From assembly GCF_041260665.1 (NCBI RefSeq), contig NZ_JBGCCT010000002.1:434001-498000 (forward strand): a stretch of DNA of 64,000 nucleotides. Direction: 5' to 3'. Shown here one piece after another: positions 43,818-52,292 of the stretch (position 1 is the first letter of the stretch; each line of letters begins with the position of its first letter). This stretch comes from Catenulispora sp. GP43. Its GTDB lineage: Bacteria; Actinomycetota; Actinomycetes; Streptomycetales; Catenulisporaceae. The notes under the pieces were generated by a model. That model was not told the origin of the DNA and did not search any database. It saw only the letters and a list, made by a program, of their open reading frames with translations. The translations under genes and the position numbers were made by a program.

Positions 43818-44428
43818 GATGCGGTGCCTTCTTCCAGCAGATCCGGGTAAATCAGGGCATTGAGCGCGGCGGCGGCGACGGCCGAGCCGCCCTTGCCCGA
43901 GACGTTCGACACCGCGGGCAGCCCGGACTCCCGCAGCGCGGCCTTCGACTCGGCGGCCCCGACGAAGCCCACCGGCAGCCCGATGACCAGCGCCGGCCGG
44001 GCCTGCTCGGCGATCGCGATGAGCTCGAACAACGCGGTCGGCGCACAGCCGATGACGTAGACGGCGCCGGGCCCGGCCTGCCCGGCGGCGATGCGCAACG
44101 CGGCGGCGGAGCGCGTGATGCCGAGGTCGGCGGCCAGCGCCGGCGCCGCGGGGTCCTTGATGGCGCACAGCGCGTCGCGGCGCGTGATGCCCGCGGCGAC
44201 CATCTCGACGTCCGCGACGATCGGCGCGCCGTCGGCGAGCGCGGCGGCGGCGTGCGCCAGCGCGGCCTCGTCGGCGGCGAGGTCGGCGGCGTAATCGAAG
44301 TCGGCGCTGGCGTGGATGACGCGCTCGACGACGGCCCGCGTGTAGGGCGGGAGCGTGGAGGTGTCGAGGTGCGAGCGCAGGATGCGGTAGGACTCCGCCT
44401 CGATGGGATGGACGGTGCGGGCGGTCAT
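43814..44428 (-). CDS. cobH: Precorrin-8X / cobalt-precorrin-8 methylmutase
   Basis: 204 residues from ATG 44428. The catalytic histidine is His39 in VVERVIHASADFDY, with IVADVEMVAAGITRR and YVIGCAPTALFEL later and VGFVGAAESKAAL near the C-terminus. Moves the C11 methyl to C12, giving hydrogenobyrinate or cobyrinate. Overlaps the ferredoxin gene by 4 bp upstream and cbiX by 4 bp downstream. Confidence 0.94.
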   Translation of the reverse strand: MTARTVHPIEAESYRILRSHLDTSTLPPYTRAVVERVIHASADFDYAADLAADEAALAHAAAALADGAPIVADVEMVAAGITRRDALCAIKDPAAPALAADLGITRSAAALRIAAGQAGPGAVYVIGCAPTALFELIAIAEQARPALVIGLPVGFVGAAESKAALRESGLPAVSNVSGKGGSAVAAAALNALIYPDLLEEGTAS

Positions 44429-44643
44429 CGGCTGTGCTCCGAATCCGACTCGATGAGGACGATGGCGTCGACCGGGCACACCTCGACGCACTCGCCGCAG
44501 CCGGTGCAGCGGTCGGGCCGGACGATGAGGGACGCGGCCACGGTCACGGTCGCGGCGCTGGGGCGGATGGCGTGCTCCGGACACGTGAGCAGACACGCGC
44601 CGCAGCCTTGGCAGGCGCGTACCTCGGCGATCAGGGTGCTCAT
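44425..44643 (-). CDS. Small 2[4Fe-4S] ferredoxin inside the cobalamin operon
   Basis: 72 residues with two cluster motifs: CQGCGACLLTCPEHAI at residues 11-26 and CTGCGECVEVCPVDAI at ~46-61, each CxxCxxCxxxCP. It overlaps both neighbours by 4 bp, so it is produced with CobJ and CobH. A likely job is to supply electrons to a ring-contraction or reduction step; the cluster has no CobG, and no CobK/CbiJ reductase lies in the window. That assignment is inference. Confidence 0.88.
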   Translation of the reverse strand: MSTLIAEVRACQGCGACLLTCPEHAIRPSAATVTVAASLIVRPDRCTGCGECVEVCPVDAIVLIESDSEHSR

Positions 44644-46367
44644 GCGCCGCTCCAGGTGTAGCCGCGCGGCGTGACCATGCGCCCGGCCGCGACGCGGGTG
44701 TGCGAGCTGCCGACCAGGACGATGGTGTACATGTCCACGTCGGCCGGATCGAAGTTACTCAGGGTGCTGATCCACCCGCGCTCACCGGGCCGCGACGCGT
44801 CCCGCACGCAGCCGACCGGCGTCGTCGGCGGCCGGTGCTGCCGCAGGATGTCCAGCGCATGGCCGAGCTGCCAGTCGCGGCCCTTGCTGCGCGGGTTGTA
44901 GAAGACGGTGACGAAGTCCCCCTGCGCGGCCGCGGTGACCCGGCGCTCGATGGCCGGCCAGGGCGTGTGCAGGTCGGACAGCGAGATGACGGCGTGGTCG
45001 TGCCCGAGCGGCGCCCCGAGGATGTTGGCGGCGGCGAGCGAGGCGGTGATGCCCGGGACGCCGACGACGTCGACGTCATCGAGCTCTGCGAAAAGATCGA
45101 GCGCGGGACTGGCCATGGCGTAGAGCCCGGAGTCGCCCGAGCCGACGAGCGCCACGGCCCGGCCCCGCCGCGCGGTCTCGACGGCATCGCGGGCACGGGC
45201 CTCCTCGCTGCCGAGACCGGTCGCGCGGATCTCGGTGCCCGGACGGAGGAGGTCGCGGATCTGGTCGAGGTACTGGTCCAGCCCGATGACGACCGAGGCC
45301 CGGCGCAGCTCGGCGACGGCGCGGGGCGGCAGGAGGTCGCGCGCGCCGGGACCGAGGCCGATGAGGGCGAGGCGGCCTCGGGGGGTGAGGCGGGCGATGG
45401 CGGCGGTGGCCATGGGGGCCACATCGGTGGTGGGCACGCTCTTCGTCTTCGGCACGATCAGCTCGGCGAGCGGCCGGTTCGCGCCGTCGTAGCGCGCGGC
45501 GGCCTCGGCGACCGAGGGTGTGCCGACTTCGGCGAGCACCACCTCGCTCGGGTTCGGCACCTCGATCTTCGCCAGCTGCTCGGCCGGGTGGAAGACCACC
45601 TGCCAGCCGCGCCGCCGGGCCGCCTCGAGGATGCCCGGCTCGTCGGCCTTGGCGTCCACCGACGCCAGGCGCGCCACCGATGCGGCGCTCAATCCGCCGG
45701 CTGCCAGCGCGCGATCCACCGCGTCCAGGACTTCATCGGCGGTCACCCCGCGCGAGGCGCCGACTCCCACCACCAGTGACTTCGGCCGGTAGACCAATCC
45801 CTCAGCCTCGGCAAGGTCGCTGATCGCTATCGCCGCCTCGGCCCCGGCCTCGCCTTCCACCACGCTCAGCGCCGGAAGGGGCCAGTTATCCGCGCCCACC
45901 ACCGCGACCGCCGCCCCCGACAGCAGTGCCGCGCCGACCGGGGCCAGCAGCTCGGGGTTGGCGACCGTGAAGCCCAGGTCGGCGCCGTACGAGTCGAGCG
46001 CCTGCGCGCCGGCCGCGTCGGAGGCTGTCGTGATCACCGGCGTGCTCCCGAGCAGCGCCGACACGCGCTCGGCCAGCTCGTTCGCGCCGTGGTGGCCGCC
46101 GAGGACGGCGACCGCGTGGCGCAGCGACTCGTCGACGCAGACCACCGCCGCGTCGGTGCTCTTGTGGCCGAGCACCGGTGCCAGTGAACGGACCGCCGCG
46201 CCGACCGCCAGGAACGCCACCACCGCGTCGCATTCGGCGAAAGCAGTGCGCAGTTCGGATGCGCCGCCGTAGACCCGCGCCTCGGAAGGCCAGGCCGCGG
46301 CCAGCACGTCGGCGGCGCGGCGTCCGGCGGCGGTCGTGGCGACCACCCCGATCGTCTTCTGGCTCAA
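44640..46367 (-). CDS. cobJ: CbiG-CobJ fusion: cobalt-precorrin-5A hydrolase and precorrin-3B C17-methyltransferase
   Basis: 575 residues from TTG 46367, preferred because it overlaps the cobL stop as TTGA and follows GGGGAG; a GTG at 46382 is the alternative. N-terminal half is CbiG (VVAFLAVGAAVRSLAPVLGHK, LGGHHGANELA, then SLVVGVGASRGVTADEVLDA and VDEPGILEAA-like segments). From ~335 it is a CobJ methylase (LALIGLGPGARDLLPPRAV, VALVGSGDSGLYAMASPALDLF, VVGVPGITASLAAANILGAPLGHD, FVTVFYNPRSKGR). CbiG opens the lactone and releases acetaldehyde in the anaerobic-type route; CobJ methylates C17 with ring contraction. Confidence 0.93.
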   Translation of the reverse strand: MSQKTIGVVATTAAGRRAADVLAAAWPSEARVYGGASELRTAFAECDAVVAFLAVGAAVRSLAPVLGHKSTDAAVVCVDESLRHAVAVLGGHHGANELAERVSALLGSTPVITTASDAAGAQALDSYGADLGFTVANPELLAPVGAALLSGAAVAVVGADNWPLPALSVVEGEAGAEAAIAISDLAEAEGLVYRPKSLVVGVGASRGVTADEVLDAVDRALAAGGLSAASVARLASVDAKADEPGILEAARRRGWQVVFHPAEQLAKIEVPNPSEVVLAEVGTPSVAEAAARYDGANRPLAELIVPKTKSVPTTDVAPMATAAIARLTPRGRLALIGLGPGARDLLPPRAVAELRRASVVIGLDQYLDQIRDLLRPGTEIRATGLGSEEARARDAVETARRGRAVALVGSGDSGLYAMASPALDLFAELDDVDVVGVPGITASLAAANILGAPLGHDHAVISLSDLHTPWPAIERRVTAAAQGDFVTVFYNPRSKGRDWQLGHALDILRQHRPPTTPVGCVRDASRPGERGWISTLSNFDPADVDMYTIVLVGSSHTRVAAGRMVTPRGYTWSGA

Positions 46368-47542
46368 GGTCGTTCTCCCCACAGCAGGAACACGGGATTG
46401 GCGGCGGCGAAGCGGTGGGCGTCGCCGCCGAGTGCGGACAGGCGCGAGGACTGGAGCAGGACGCCGTCCACCGCGCGGCCGGACTTCGTCAGGAGGCTGA
46501 TCGTCTCCGGCACGCGTTCGATGGCCGCCAGCGCCACGACCACCATCGCGGCCGGGGTCTCGGCGCAGGCGGCGATGACGTCCAGCCCGCCGCCCCCGAC
46601 GAACACCGCATCGGGCCGCGGCAACCGGTCAAGAGCCGAAGCCGAGGCAGAGGCCGCCACCACCTCGACCGCGACACCGTGGGCGGCGGCGTTGGCCCGG
46701 ATGCGGTCGCAGGACTGCGCGTCGCGCTCCACCGCGACCACCGCCGCACCGAACCGCGCGCACTCGATGCCGACCGAGCCCGAACCCGCGCCGACGTCCC
46801 ACACCAGGAGCCCCGGCCGCGGCCCCAGTTTCGCCAGGGCGAGTGCGCGGACCTCCGACTTGGTGATCATCGAGTCGCGGTGTGCGAACTCCGACTCCCC
46901 CAGCGCCCATGGGCCCGGTACGCCTTCGAAGCCGGCGATCCAGCCGCGTTCGCAGGTCAGGCGCGATTCGTCCAGGCACAGCAGGACGTGCGGGTCGGCG
47001 AACTCCGAGTGGGCCGCCGCGTGCGAGCTGAGCGTGGCGATCCTCTGGTCCGGATGGCCGAGCCGCTGCGCGACCACGAAGGTGCGGTCCGGCAGCAGGG
47101 CACCGAGCTCCCTGGCCCCGGCACCGGGACCGGTCAGCACCGCCACCTTCGGGAAGGCCCGGCACACGTTCGCCACCGGCCGCAGCTCCCGGCCGTGCGC
47201 GCTGACCACGATCGCGTCGTCCCAGGACAGTCCGACCGCGGCGAACGCGGTGGCGACCGAGGACGGCGCGGGCAGAACCCTGATATCCAAGTCAGTCTCG
47301 CGGAGCCGGCGCACGATCCCGAAGAAGCCCGGGTCGCCGCTGGCGATCACGCAGACGTTCTCATGGGACGGCAGCGCCGCGGACAAGGCGTCCAGCCCGC
47401 CGAGCACGAGGCGCGCTGCCGAATCGGGAACCGGCACCGCGTCCAGATGCCGCTGGCCGCCGACCACCAAAGTGGCGCAGGCAAGCGCGGATCGGGCCTG
47501 CTCTGAGAGCGGCGACCCGTCGAAGCCGATGACGGTGATCAC
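46364..47542 (-). CDS. cobL: Precorrin-6B / cobalt-precorrin-7 C5,C15-methyltransferase (decarboxylating)
   Basis: 392 residues from GTG 47542, overlapping cbiD as GTGA. N-terminal CbiE-like tetrapyrrole methylase (TVIGFDGSPLSEQARSAL, VIASGDPGFFGIVRRL, VLPAPSSVATAFAAVGLSWDDA) and C-terminal CbiT-like domain (ITKSEVRALALAKLGPRPG, VWDVGAGSGSVGIECAR). Methylates C5 and C15 and decarboxylates the ring C acetate side chain. The frame is open well upstream, but residues there are antisense shadow of cbiD. Confidence 0.94.
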   Translation of the reverse strand: MITVIGFDGSPLSEQARSALACATLVVGGQRHLDAVPVPDSAARLVLGGLDALSAALPSHENVCVIASGDPGFFGIVRRLRETDLDIRVLPAPSSVATAFAAVGLSWDDAIVVSAHGRELRPVANVCRAFPKVAVLTGPGAGARELGALLPDRTFVVAQRLGHPDQRIATLSSHAAAHSEFADPHVLLCLDESRLTCERGWIAGFEGVPGPWALGESEFAHRDSMITKSEVRALALAKLGPRPGLLVWDVGAGSGSVGIECARFGAAVVAVERDAQSCDRIRANAAAHGVAVEVVAASASASALDRLPRPDAVFVGGGGLDVIAACAETPAAMVVVALAAIERVPETISLLTKSGRAVDGVLLQSSRLSALGGDAHRFAAANPVFLLWGERP

Positions 47543-48750
47543 GTCCGCGCCACCACTTCCAGACCGCTGAAGTCGACCATGGCGACCTCGGCGCTGATCG
47601 CGCCCCCGCACTCGGCGGCCGCGAAGCGCTCCAGGACCGCCGCGACGCGCCGGCACAGCTCCAGGCCCGCGACGGGCAACAGGCCGGCGGCGTCCCAGAG
47701 CTCGTAGGCGTGGCGGGCGGTGTTGGCGGCGCCGACGGTCTCCGCCAGGTCGGCGGGGCCGCCGACGGCCCGGGTGATCTCGCCGAGCAGGGAGCAGTCG
47801 ACCTTGGAGCGCGTGTAGTGGGTCATCAGGACGCCGGCGCCGAGCTTGGTGAGCTTGCCGGCCATGCCGACGAACACCACGCGCCGCACCCCGTGCTCCA
47901 CGCAGCGCCGCAACGCCGCGCCGGTGAAGTCGCCGACCTCGACGAAGCTGACCTCCGGCAGGTCCGGGAACAGCAGCATCGCGCCCTTCTCGGTGCGCCC
48001 GCCGGTGCACAGGACCAGGACAGGGTCCTGCGACGTCTCGGCGGCCTGCGCGGCCAGCACGGACACCGCCTGCTCGACGCTGGCCCGCCACGCGGCGGTG
48101 GAGAAGGGGCGCACGATGCCGGTGGTGCCGAGGATGGAGATGCCGCCGAGGATGCCCAGGCGCGCGTTGGTGGTCTTGCGCGCCATCACCTCGCCCTCGG
48201 GCACGGAGATGACCACGCGCAGACCACGCGGTTCGGCGCTGAGGGCTCCGGCGCGCATGGCTTCGGCATCGAGGGCTTCGGCGACCGAGGCCTCGATCAT
48301 GCTGCGCGGCACCGGGTTGATGGCCGGCCCGCCGACCTCCAGGCCCAGGCCCGGCTTGGTGACGACGCCGACACCGACACCCCCGTCGAGCTGGATGCCG
48401 CCGGCCGGGAGCCAGGAGACGGTCGCGGTGAGGTGGGCGCCGTGGGTGACGTCGGGATCATCACCGGCGTCCTTGACCACGACGGCCTCGGCCCGGCCGG
48501 GACGGGAGACATCGCAGCGGTCGGTGGCGAAGGTGACGCGGCGGCCGGAGGGCAGCGCGATCTCAGTCCAGGTCTGCGGCTCGCCCGTGAGCAGGGCCGT
48601 GGTCGCGGCCTTGGCGGCGGCCGCGGCGCAGGCGCCGGTGGTCCAGCCCGGACGCAGGGCCTTGGGGCGGACCTTCATGGTGCGCGGGAGGTCGGGCTCG
48701 CGCAGGGCCGGGAGGTCCGGCGAACCCTCGTCCGGGGCCGCGTCAGACAT
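47539..48750 (-). CDS. cbiD: Cobalt-precorrin-5B C1-methyltransferase
   Basis: About 403 residues from ATG 48750 (GTG 48759 is an alternative with no better RBS). Family motif near residue 36: LRPGWTTGACAAAAAKAA; also RCDVSRPGRAEAVVVKDAGDDPDVTHGA, INPVPRSMI, ILGGISILGTTGIVRP, and FVGMAGKLTKLGAGVLMTH. CbiD is the C1 methylase of the cobalt-early (anaerobic-type) pathway, replacing CobF. Overlaps cobM by 8 bp and cobL by 4 bp. Confidence 0.94.
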   Translation of the reverse strand: MSDAAPDEGSPDLPALREPDLPRTMKVRPKALRPGWTTGACAAAAAKAATTALLTGEPQTWTEIALPSGRRVTFATDRCDVSRPGRAEAVVVKDAGDDPDVTHGAHLTATVSWLPAGGIQLDGGVGVGVVTKPGLGLEVGGPAINPVPRSMIEASVAEALDAEAMRAGALSAEPRGLRVVISVPEGEVMARKTTNARLGILGGISILGTTGIVRPFSTAAWRASVEQAVSVLAAQAAETSQDPVLVLCTGGRTEKGAMLLFPDLPEVSFVEVGDFTGAALRRCVEHGVRRVVFVGMAGKLTKLGAGVLMTHYTRSKVDCSLLGEITRAVGGPADLAETVGAANTARHAYELWDAAGLLPVAGLELCRRVAAVLERFAAAECGGAISAEVAMVDFSGLEVVART

Positions 48751-49561
48751 CTGATTCACGCCGGGCCAGCAACTCCCGCCGCGCGCCCTTCTCAGCCCGC
48801 CGGAACCCGTGGAAGTGCCCCGGGTGGTACAGGTGCGAGCGCGTCCCCTGGGCCCCGAGCGCCGGCCCGACCAGGAACAGCGTGTGCTTCCAGAGCTTGC
48901 GGGCCTTCACCGTCTCTTCGAGGTCTGCGATGGTGCACTGCACCACCTCCTCGTCCTCCCACGTGGCGCGGTAGGCGACGATCACCGGGGTGTCGGCCGC
49001 GTAGCCGCCCTCCAGCAACTCGGCGGCCAGCTGGCCGGAGCGCGCCGCCGACAGGAACACGGCCATGGTCGTGCCGTGGGCGGCGAAGGCGCGGATCGAC
49101 TCCTTCTCGGGCATGGGGGTCTTGCCGCCGCCGAGGCGGGTCAGGATCACCGACTGCGCGACCTCGGGGACCGTCAGCTCCCGCTGCGCTATCGCGGCGA
49201 CCGCCGAGAAGGCCGAGACGCCGGGCACGATCTCCGTCTCCAGTCCCAGTTCCCGGCAGCGTTCCAGCTGCTCCTGGACCGCGCCCCACAGCGACGGGTC
49301 GCCGGAGTGGATGCGGGCGACGTGCAGGCCCTGCGCCACAGCGCGTTCGTAGATCGCGATCACGCCCTCCATCGGCAGGGCCGCGGAGTCGACGATCTCG
49401 GCGTCGGGGCGCGCGTGCTCCAGGACCGCCTCCTGCACCAGGCTGGAGGCCCAGATCAGGATGTCGGCGGCGGCGATCGCGCGGGCCCCGCGCAGCGTGA
49501 TCAGGTCGGCCGCGCCCGGACCGGCCCCGATGAACGTGACCTTCGCCGCGCTGGCGCTCAC
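48743..49561 (-). CDS. cobM: Precorrin-4 / cobalt-precorrin-4 C11-methyltransferase
   Basis: 272 residues. Tetrapyrrole methylase motifs: VTFIGAGPGAADLITLRGARAI, VARIHSGDPSLWGAVQEQL, IVPGVSAFSAVAAIAQRELTVPEV, TMAVFLSAARSGQLAAELLEGGY and PVIVAYRATWEDE. Methylates C11 using SAM. Overlaps cobI by 4 bp. The last ~20 residues are basic and add a little to the usual length. Confidence 0.94.
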   Translation of the reverse strand: MSASAAKVTFIGAGPGAADLITLRGARAIAAADILIWASSLVQEAVLEHARPDAEIVDSAALPMEGVIAIYERAVAQGLHVARIHSGDPSLWGAVQEQLERCRELGLETEIVPGVSAFSAVAAIAQRELTVPEVAQSVILTRLGGGKTPMPEKESIRAFAAHGTTMAVFLSAARSGQLAAELLEGGYAADTPVIVAYRATWEDEEVVQCTIADLEETVKARKLWKHTLFLVGPALGAQGTRSHLYHPGHFHGFRRAEKGARRELLARRESDV

Positions 49562-50304
49562 AGTGCTCCCCCTCGTCCGCGCCGCTGCGCGGTGGTGATG
49601 ACAGTGGACAGATACGGCGCGGCGCCGATCGTGTCCGGGTCCAGGTCCGCGACCGGGCCCACGACTTCCTCCGGCAGGCCCAGTGCGGCCCCGAACACGG
49701 TCTCGCCGCCGCGGCCGGCCTTCTCGACGGCCCGCAGCATCTCCGGCAGGAACCGGCCGCCTTTGTAGGCCACGACCGTGTCGAAGGCCTCGAGCGCCCG
49801 CTCGTACGCCTCAAGACCGGCGGTCATCGGGAACAGCGCCAGGACCTCGCGGCCCTCGGCCAGCACCGTCCCGGACCGCGAGGCCAGGTCCTGCATCGCC
49901 GTGATGCCGGGCACGGTCCGCACCTCGACCGACGGTGTCAGGGCTCGAACGGTCTGGGCGAGGTAGCTGAACGTCGAGTAGATGTTGGGGTCGCCGATCG
50001 TGGCGAAGGCGACGCGTTCGGCGCCGTCGTCGAACGCGGCGACGACCGCGCGCGCCGCCTCGTCCCACGCGCTGAGGCGTTCGGCGGTGCGTCCGCCGCG
50101 ATCCGACAGAGCGAAGGGCACGGCCCGGATCGTGTCGCCGTCGATGTGCGCGCGGACGGTGGCCTCGGCGCGTCCCGGCCCTTCGGGGCCGTCGGCGAGG
50201 ACGGGGACGAAGACGACGTCGGCGGCCTGCAGCACGCGCACGGCCTTCACGGTCACCAGATCCGGATCGCCCGGACCGACACCGACACCGGTGAGCAAAG
50301 GCAT
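49558..50304 (-). CDS. cobI: Precorrin-2 / cobalt-factor II C20-methyltransferase
   Basis: 248 residues. LTGVGVGPGDPDLVTVKAVRVLQAADVVFVP at the N-terminus, VAFATIGDPNIYSTFSYL, VRTVPGITAMQDLASRSG and the C-terminal VVGPVADLD. First committed methylation of the corrin branch. Its start codon directly follows the cobB stop (no gap). Confidence 0.94.
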   Translation of the reverse strand: MPLLTGVGVGPGDPDLVTVKAVRVLQAADVVFVPVLADGPEGPGRAEATVRAHIDGDTIRAVPFALSDRGGRTAERLSAWDEAARAVVAAFDDGAERVAFATIGDPNIYSTFSYLAQTVRALTPSVEVRTVPGITAMQDLASRSGTVLAEGREVLALFPMTAGLEAYERALEAFDTVVAYKGGRFLPEMLRAVEKAGRGGETVFGAALGLPEEVVGPVADLDPDTIGAAPYLSTVITTAQRRGRGGAL

Positions 50305-51675
50305 TCAGACCACCCCGCAGCTCTCGACCAGCCGGCGGGCGATCGACGGCGCGCCGGCCCAGTGCAGGTGGAGGTAGGAGGCGTGGATGCGGGTGCCGGC
50401 GAAGCCCTCGGTGACCGCTCCCCCGTCGCGGCGCCAGTGCCAGGCCGGCGGTGAGCCGGCCGAGGGGCTGACGGCGGTCCGGTGGAATTCGTGCCCTGAC
50501 ACCCGGGTCCCGGCGGCGGCCAGGACCGACTCGCAGGCCGCCACGGCGTGCCGGTAGCCCAGGGTGAGCCGGTCGGTCATGACGGCCTCGGCGTCCACCA
50601 CGCCGCACATCGGCAGGCCGTCCAGGCTCTTGCCGAGGTACAGCAGTCCGGCGCACTCCGCGGCGATCGCTCCGCCCAGGCGCGCGAACTGCGCCACCTG
50701 ATCGCGCAGCGCCTCGTTGGCGGCCAGTTCGGGGGCGTAGACCTCGGGGAAGCCGCCGCCGAGCACCAGGCCGCCGATGTTCTCGGGCAGCTTCTCGTCG
50801 TGCAGCGGGTCGAACGGGCAGACCTCGGCGCCGGCGGCGGCGAGCAGTTCGGCGTTCTCGGCGTAGGAGAAGGTGAACGCGGGCCCCGACGCGACGGCGA
50901 TGCGCGGCCGGGCGCAGGAGCGGCGGCCGGCCTCGGCCGCGGGGTCCCAGGCGGCGACGTCCAGCGGCGGGGCGCTGCGGGCCAGGCGGTAGATCTCGTC
51001 GAGCTGCACGCCGGCGTCCACCAGGGCGCCGAGCGCGGCCACGGCGGCCACCGCCTCGGCCCGCCGCTCGGCCACCGGGACCAGGCCGAGGTGGCGCGAG
51101 GGGGCCGCCACGGCGGCCTCGCGCCGCAGCGCGCCGAGCACCGGCACGCCGAGCTCGTCCAGGGCCTCGGTCAGGATCCTGCGATGGTTCTCGGAGCCGA
51201 CGCGGTTCAGGACCACGCCCGCGATGCGCACCGCTGGGTCGAAGGAGCGGAACCCGTGCACCAGCGCGGCGATCGAGCGGCCCTGCGCGGCGGCGTCGAC
51301 GACGAACAGCACCGGGGCGCCGAGCAGCTTGGCGACCTGCGCGGTGGAGGCGAGCTCGCCCTCGCCGGTCGCGCCGTCGTACAGGCCCATGACGCCCTCG
51401 ACGACCGCGATGTCGGCCCCGGCTGCGCCGTGCGCGAACAGCGGCGCGATCCGTTCGGTGCCGACCATGTAGGGGTCGAGGTTGCGGCCGACGCGGCCGG
51501 CGGCCAGGGAGTGATAGCCGGGGTCGATGTAGTCCGGGCCGACCTTGAACGGCGCGACGGTGAAGCCGCGGTCGGTCAGGGCTTTGACGATGCCGGTGGC
51601 CACGGTGGTCTTGCCGTGGCCGGAGGCCGGGGCCGCGATGACGACGCGCGGCACGGTCAGCGGGACCGAGCTCAC
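50305..51675 (-). CDS. cobB: Cobyrinate a,c-diamide synthase
   Basis: 456 residues from GTG 51675, overlapping cobO as GTGA (GTG 51678 also possible). ATP-binding N-terminal domain (VVIAAPASGHGKTTVATGIVKAL, FKVGPDYIDPGYHSLAAGR, VVEGVMGLYDG) and a C-terminal glutamine amidotransferase domain with Cys in AIAAECAGLLYLG and GGGFPEVYAPELA, plus HASYLHLHW near the end. Amidates the a and c carboxylates. Confidence 0.95.
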   Translation of the reverse strand: MSSVPLTVPRVVIAAPASGHGKTTVATGIVKALTDRGFTVAPFKVGPDYIDPGYHSLAAGRVGRNLDPYMVGTERIAPLFAHGAAGADIAVVEGVMGLYDGATGEGELASTAQVAKLLGAPVLFVVDAAAQGRSIAALVHGFRSFDPAVRIAGVVLNRVGSENHRRILTEALDELGVPVLGALRREAAVAAPSRHLGLVPVAERRAEAVAAVAALGALVDAGVQLDEIYRLARSAPPLDVAAWDPAAEAGRRSCARPRIAVASGPAFTFSYAENAELLAAAGAEVCPFDPLHDEKLPENIGGLVLGGGFPEVYAPELAANEALRDQVAQFARLGGAIAAECAGLLYLGKSLDGLPMCGVVDAEAVMTDRLTLGYRHAVAACESVLAAAGTRVSGHEFHRTAVSPSAGSPPAWHWRRDGGAVTEGFAGTRIHASYLHLHWAGAPSIARRLVESCGVV

Positions 51676-52292
51676 CACTCGATACCCTTCTGGCCCTTCT
51701 GGCCGGCGTCCATCGGGTGCTTGACCTTGGTCATCTCGGTGACCAGGTCGGCGGCCTCCAGCAGTTCGGGCGCGGCGTCGCGGCCGGTGATGACGACGTG
51801 CTGGCTCCCCGGGCGGTCGGCCAGGGTCTTCACGACGTCCTGGACGTCCACCCAGCCCCACTTCATCGGGTAGGTGAACTCGTCCAGCACGTACAGCCGG
51901 TAGGTCTCGGCGGCCAGGTCGGCCTTGATCCGCTCCCAGCCGGCGCGAGCGTTGTCGGCCTGGAGCTCGGGGTCGCTGTGCAGGTCCCGCTGGATCCAGG
52001 ACCAGCCCTCGCCCATCTTGTGCCAGTCGACGGGCCCGCCGACGCCGGTGCGCTCGTGCAGCTCGCCGAGCGCCTTGAGCGCGGTCTCCTCGCCGATGCG
52101 CCACTTGGCGGACTTGACGAACTGGAACACGCCGATCGGCCAGCCCTGGTTCCAGCCCCGCAGGGCCAGGCCGAAGGCGGCGGTGGACTTCCCCTTGCCG
52201 GGGCCGGTGTGCACGATCGTCAGCGGCCGGTTGCGGCGCTGGCGCGTGGTGAGGCCGTCGTCGGGGACGTGCGTGGGTTGGCCCTGCGGCAT
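51672..52292 (-). CDS. cobO: Corrinoid adenosyltransferase (CobA/CobO type)
   Basis: 206 residues. P-loop GPGKGKSTAAFGLALR near residue 30, GVFQFVKSAKWRIGEE, LYVLDEFTYPMKWGWVD and HVVITGRDAAPELLEAADLVTEM are the hallmarks of CobO. Transfers the adenosyl group from ATP to cob(I)yrinic acid a,c-diamide. The C-terminus has a QKGQKGIEW end typical of the family. Start and chelatase stop share one base (TGATG). Confidence 0.95.
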   Translation of the reverse strand: MPQGQPTHVPDDGLTTRQRRNRPLTIVHTGPGKGKSTAAFGLALRGWNQGWPIGVFQFVKSAKWRIGEETALKALGELHERTGVGGPVDWHKMGEGWSWIQRDLHSDPELQADNARAGWERIKADLAAETYRLYVLDEFTYPMKWGWVDVQDVVKTLADRPGSQHVVITGRDAAPELLEAADLVTEMTKVKHPMDAGQKGQKGIEW

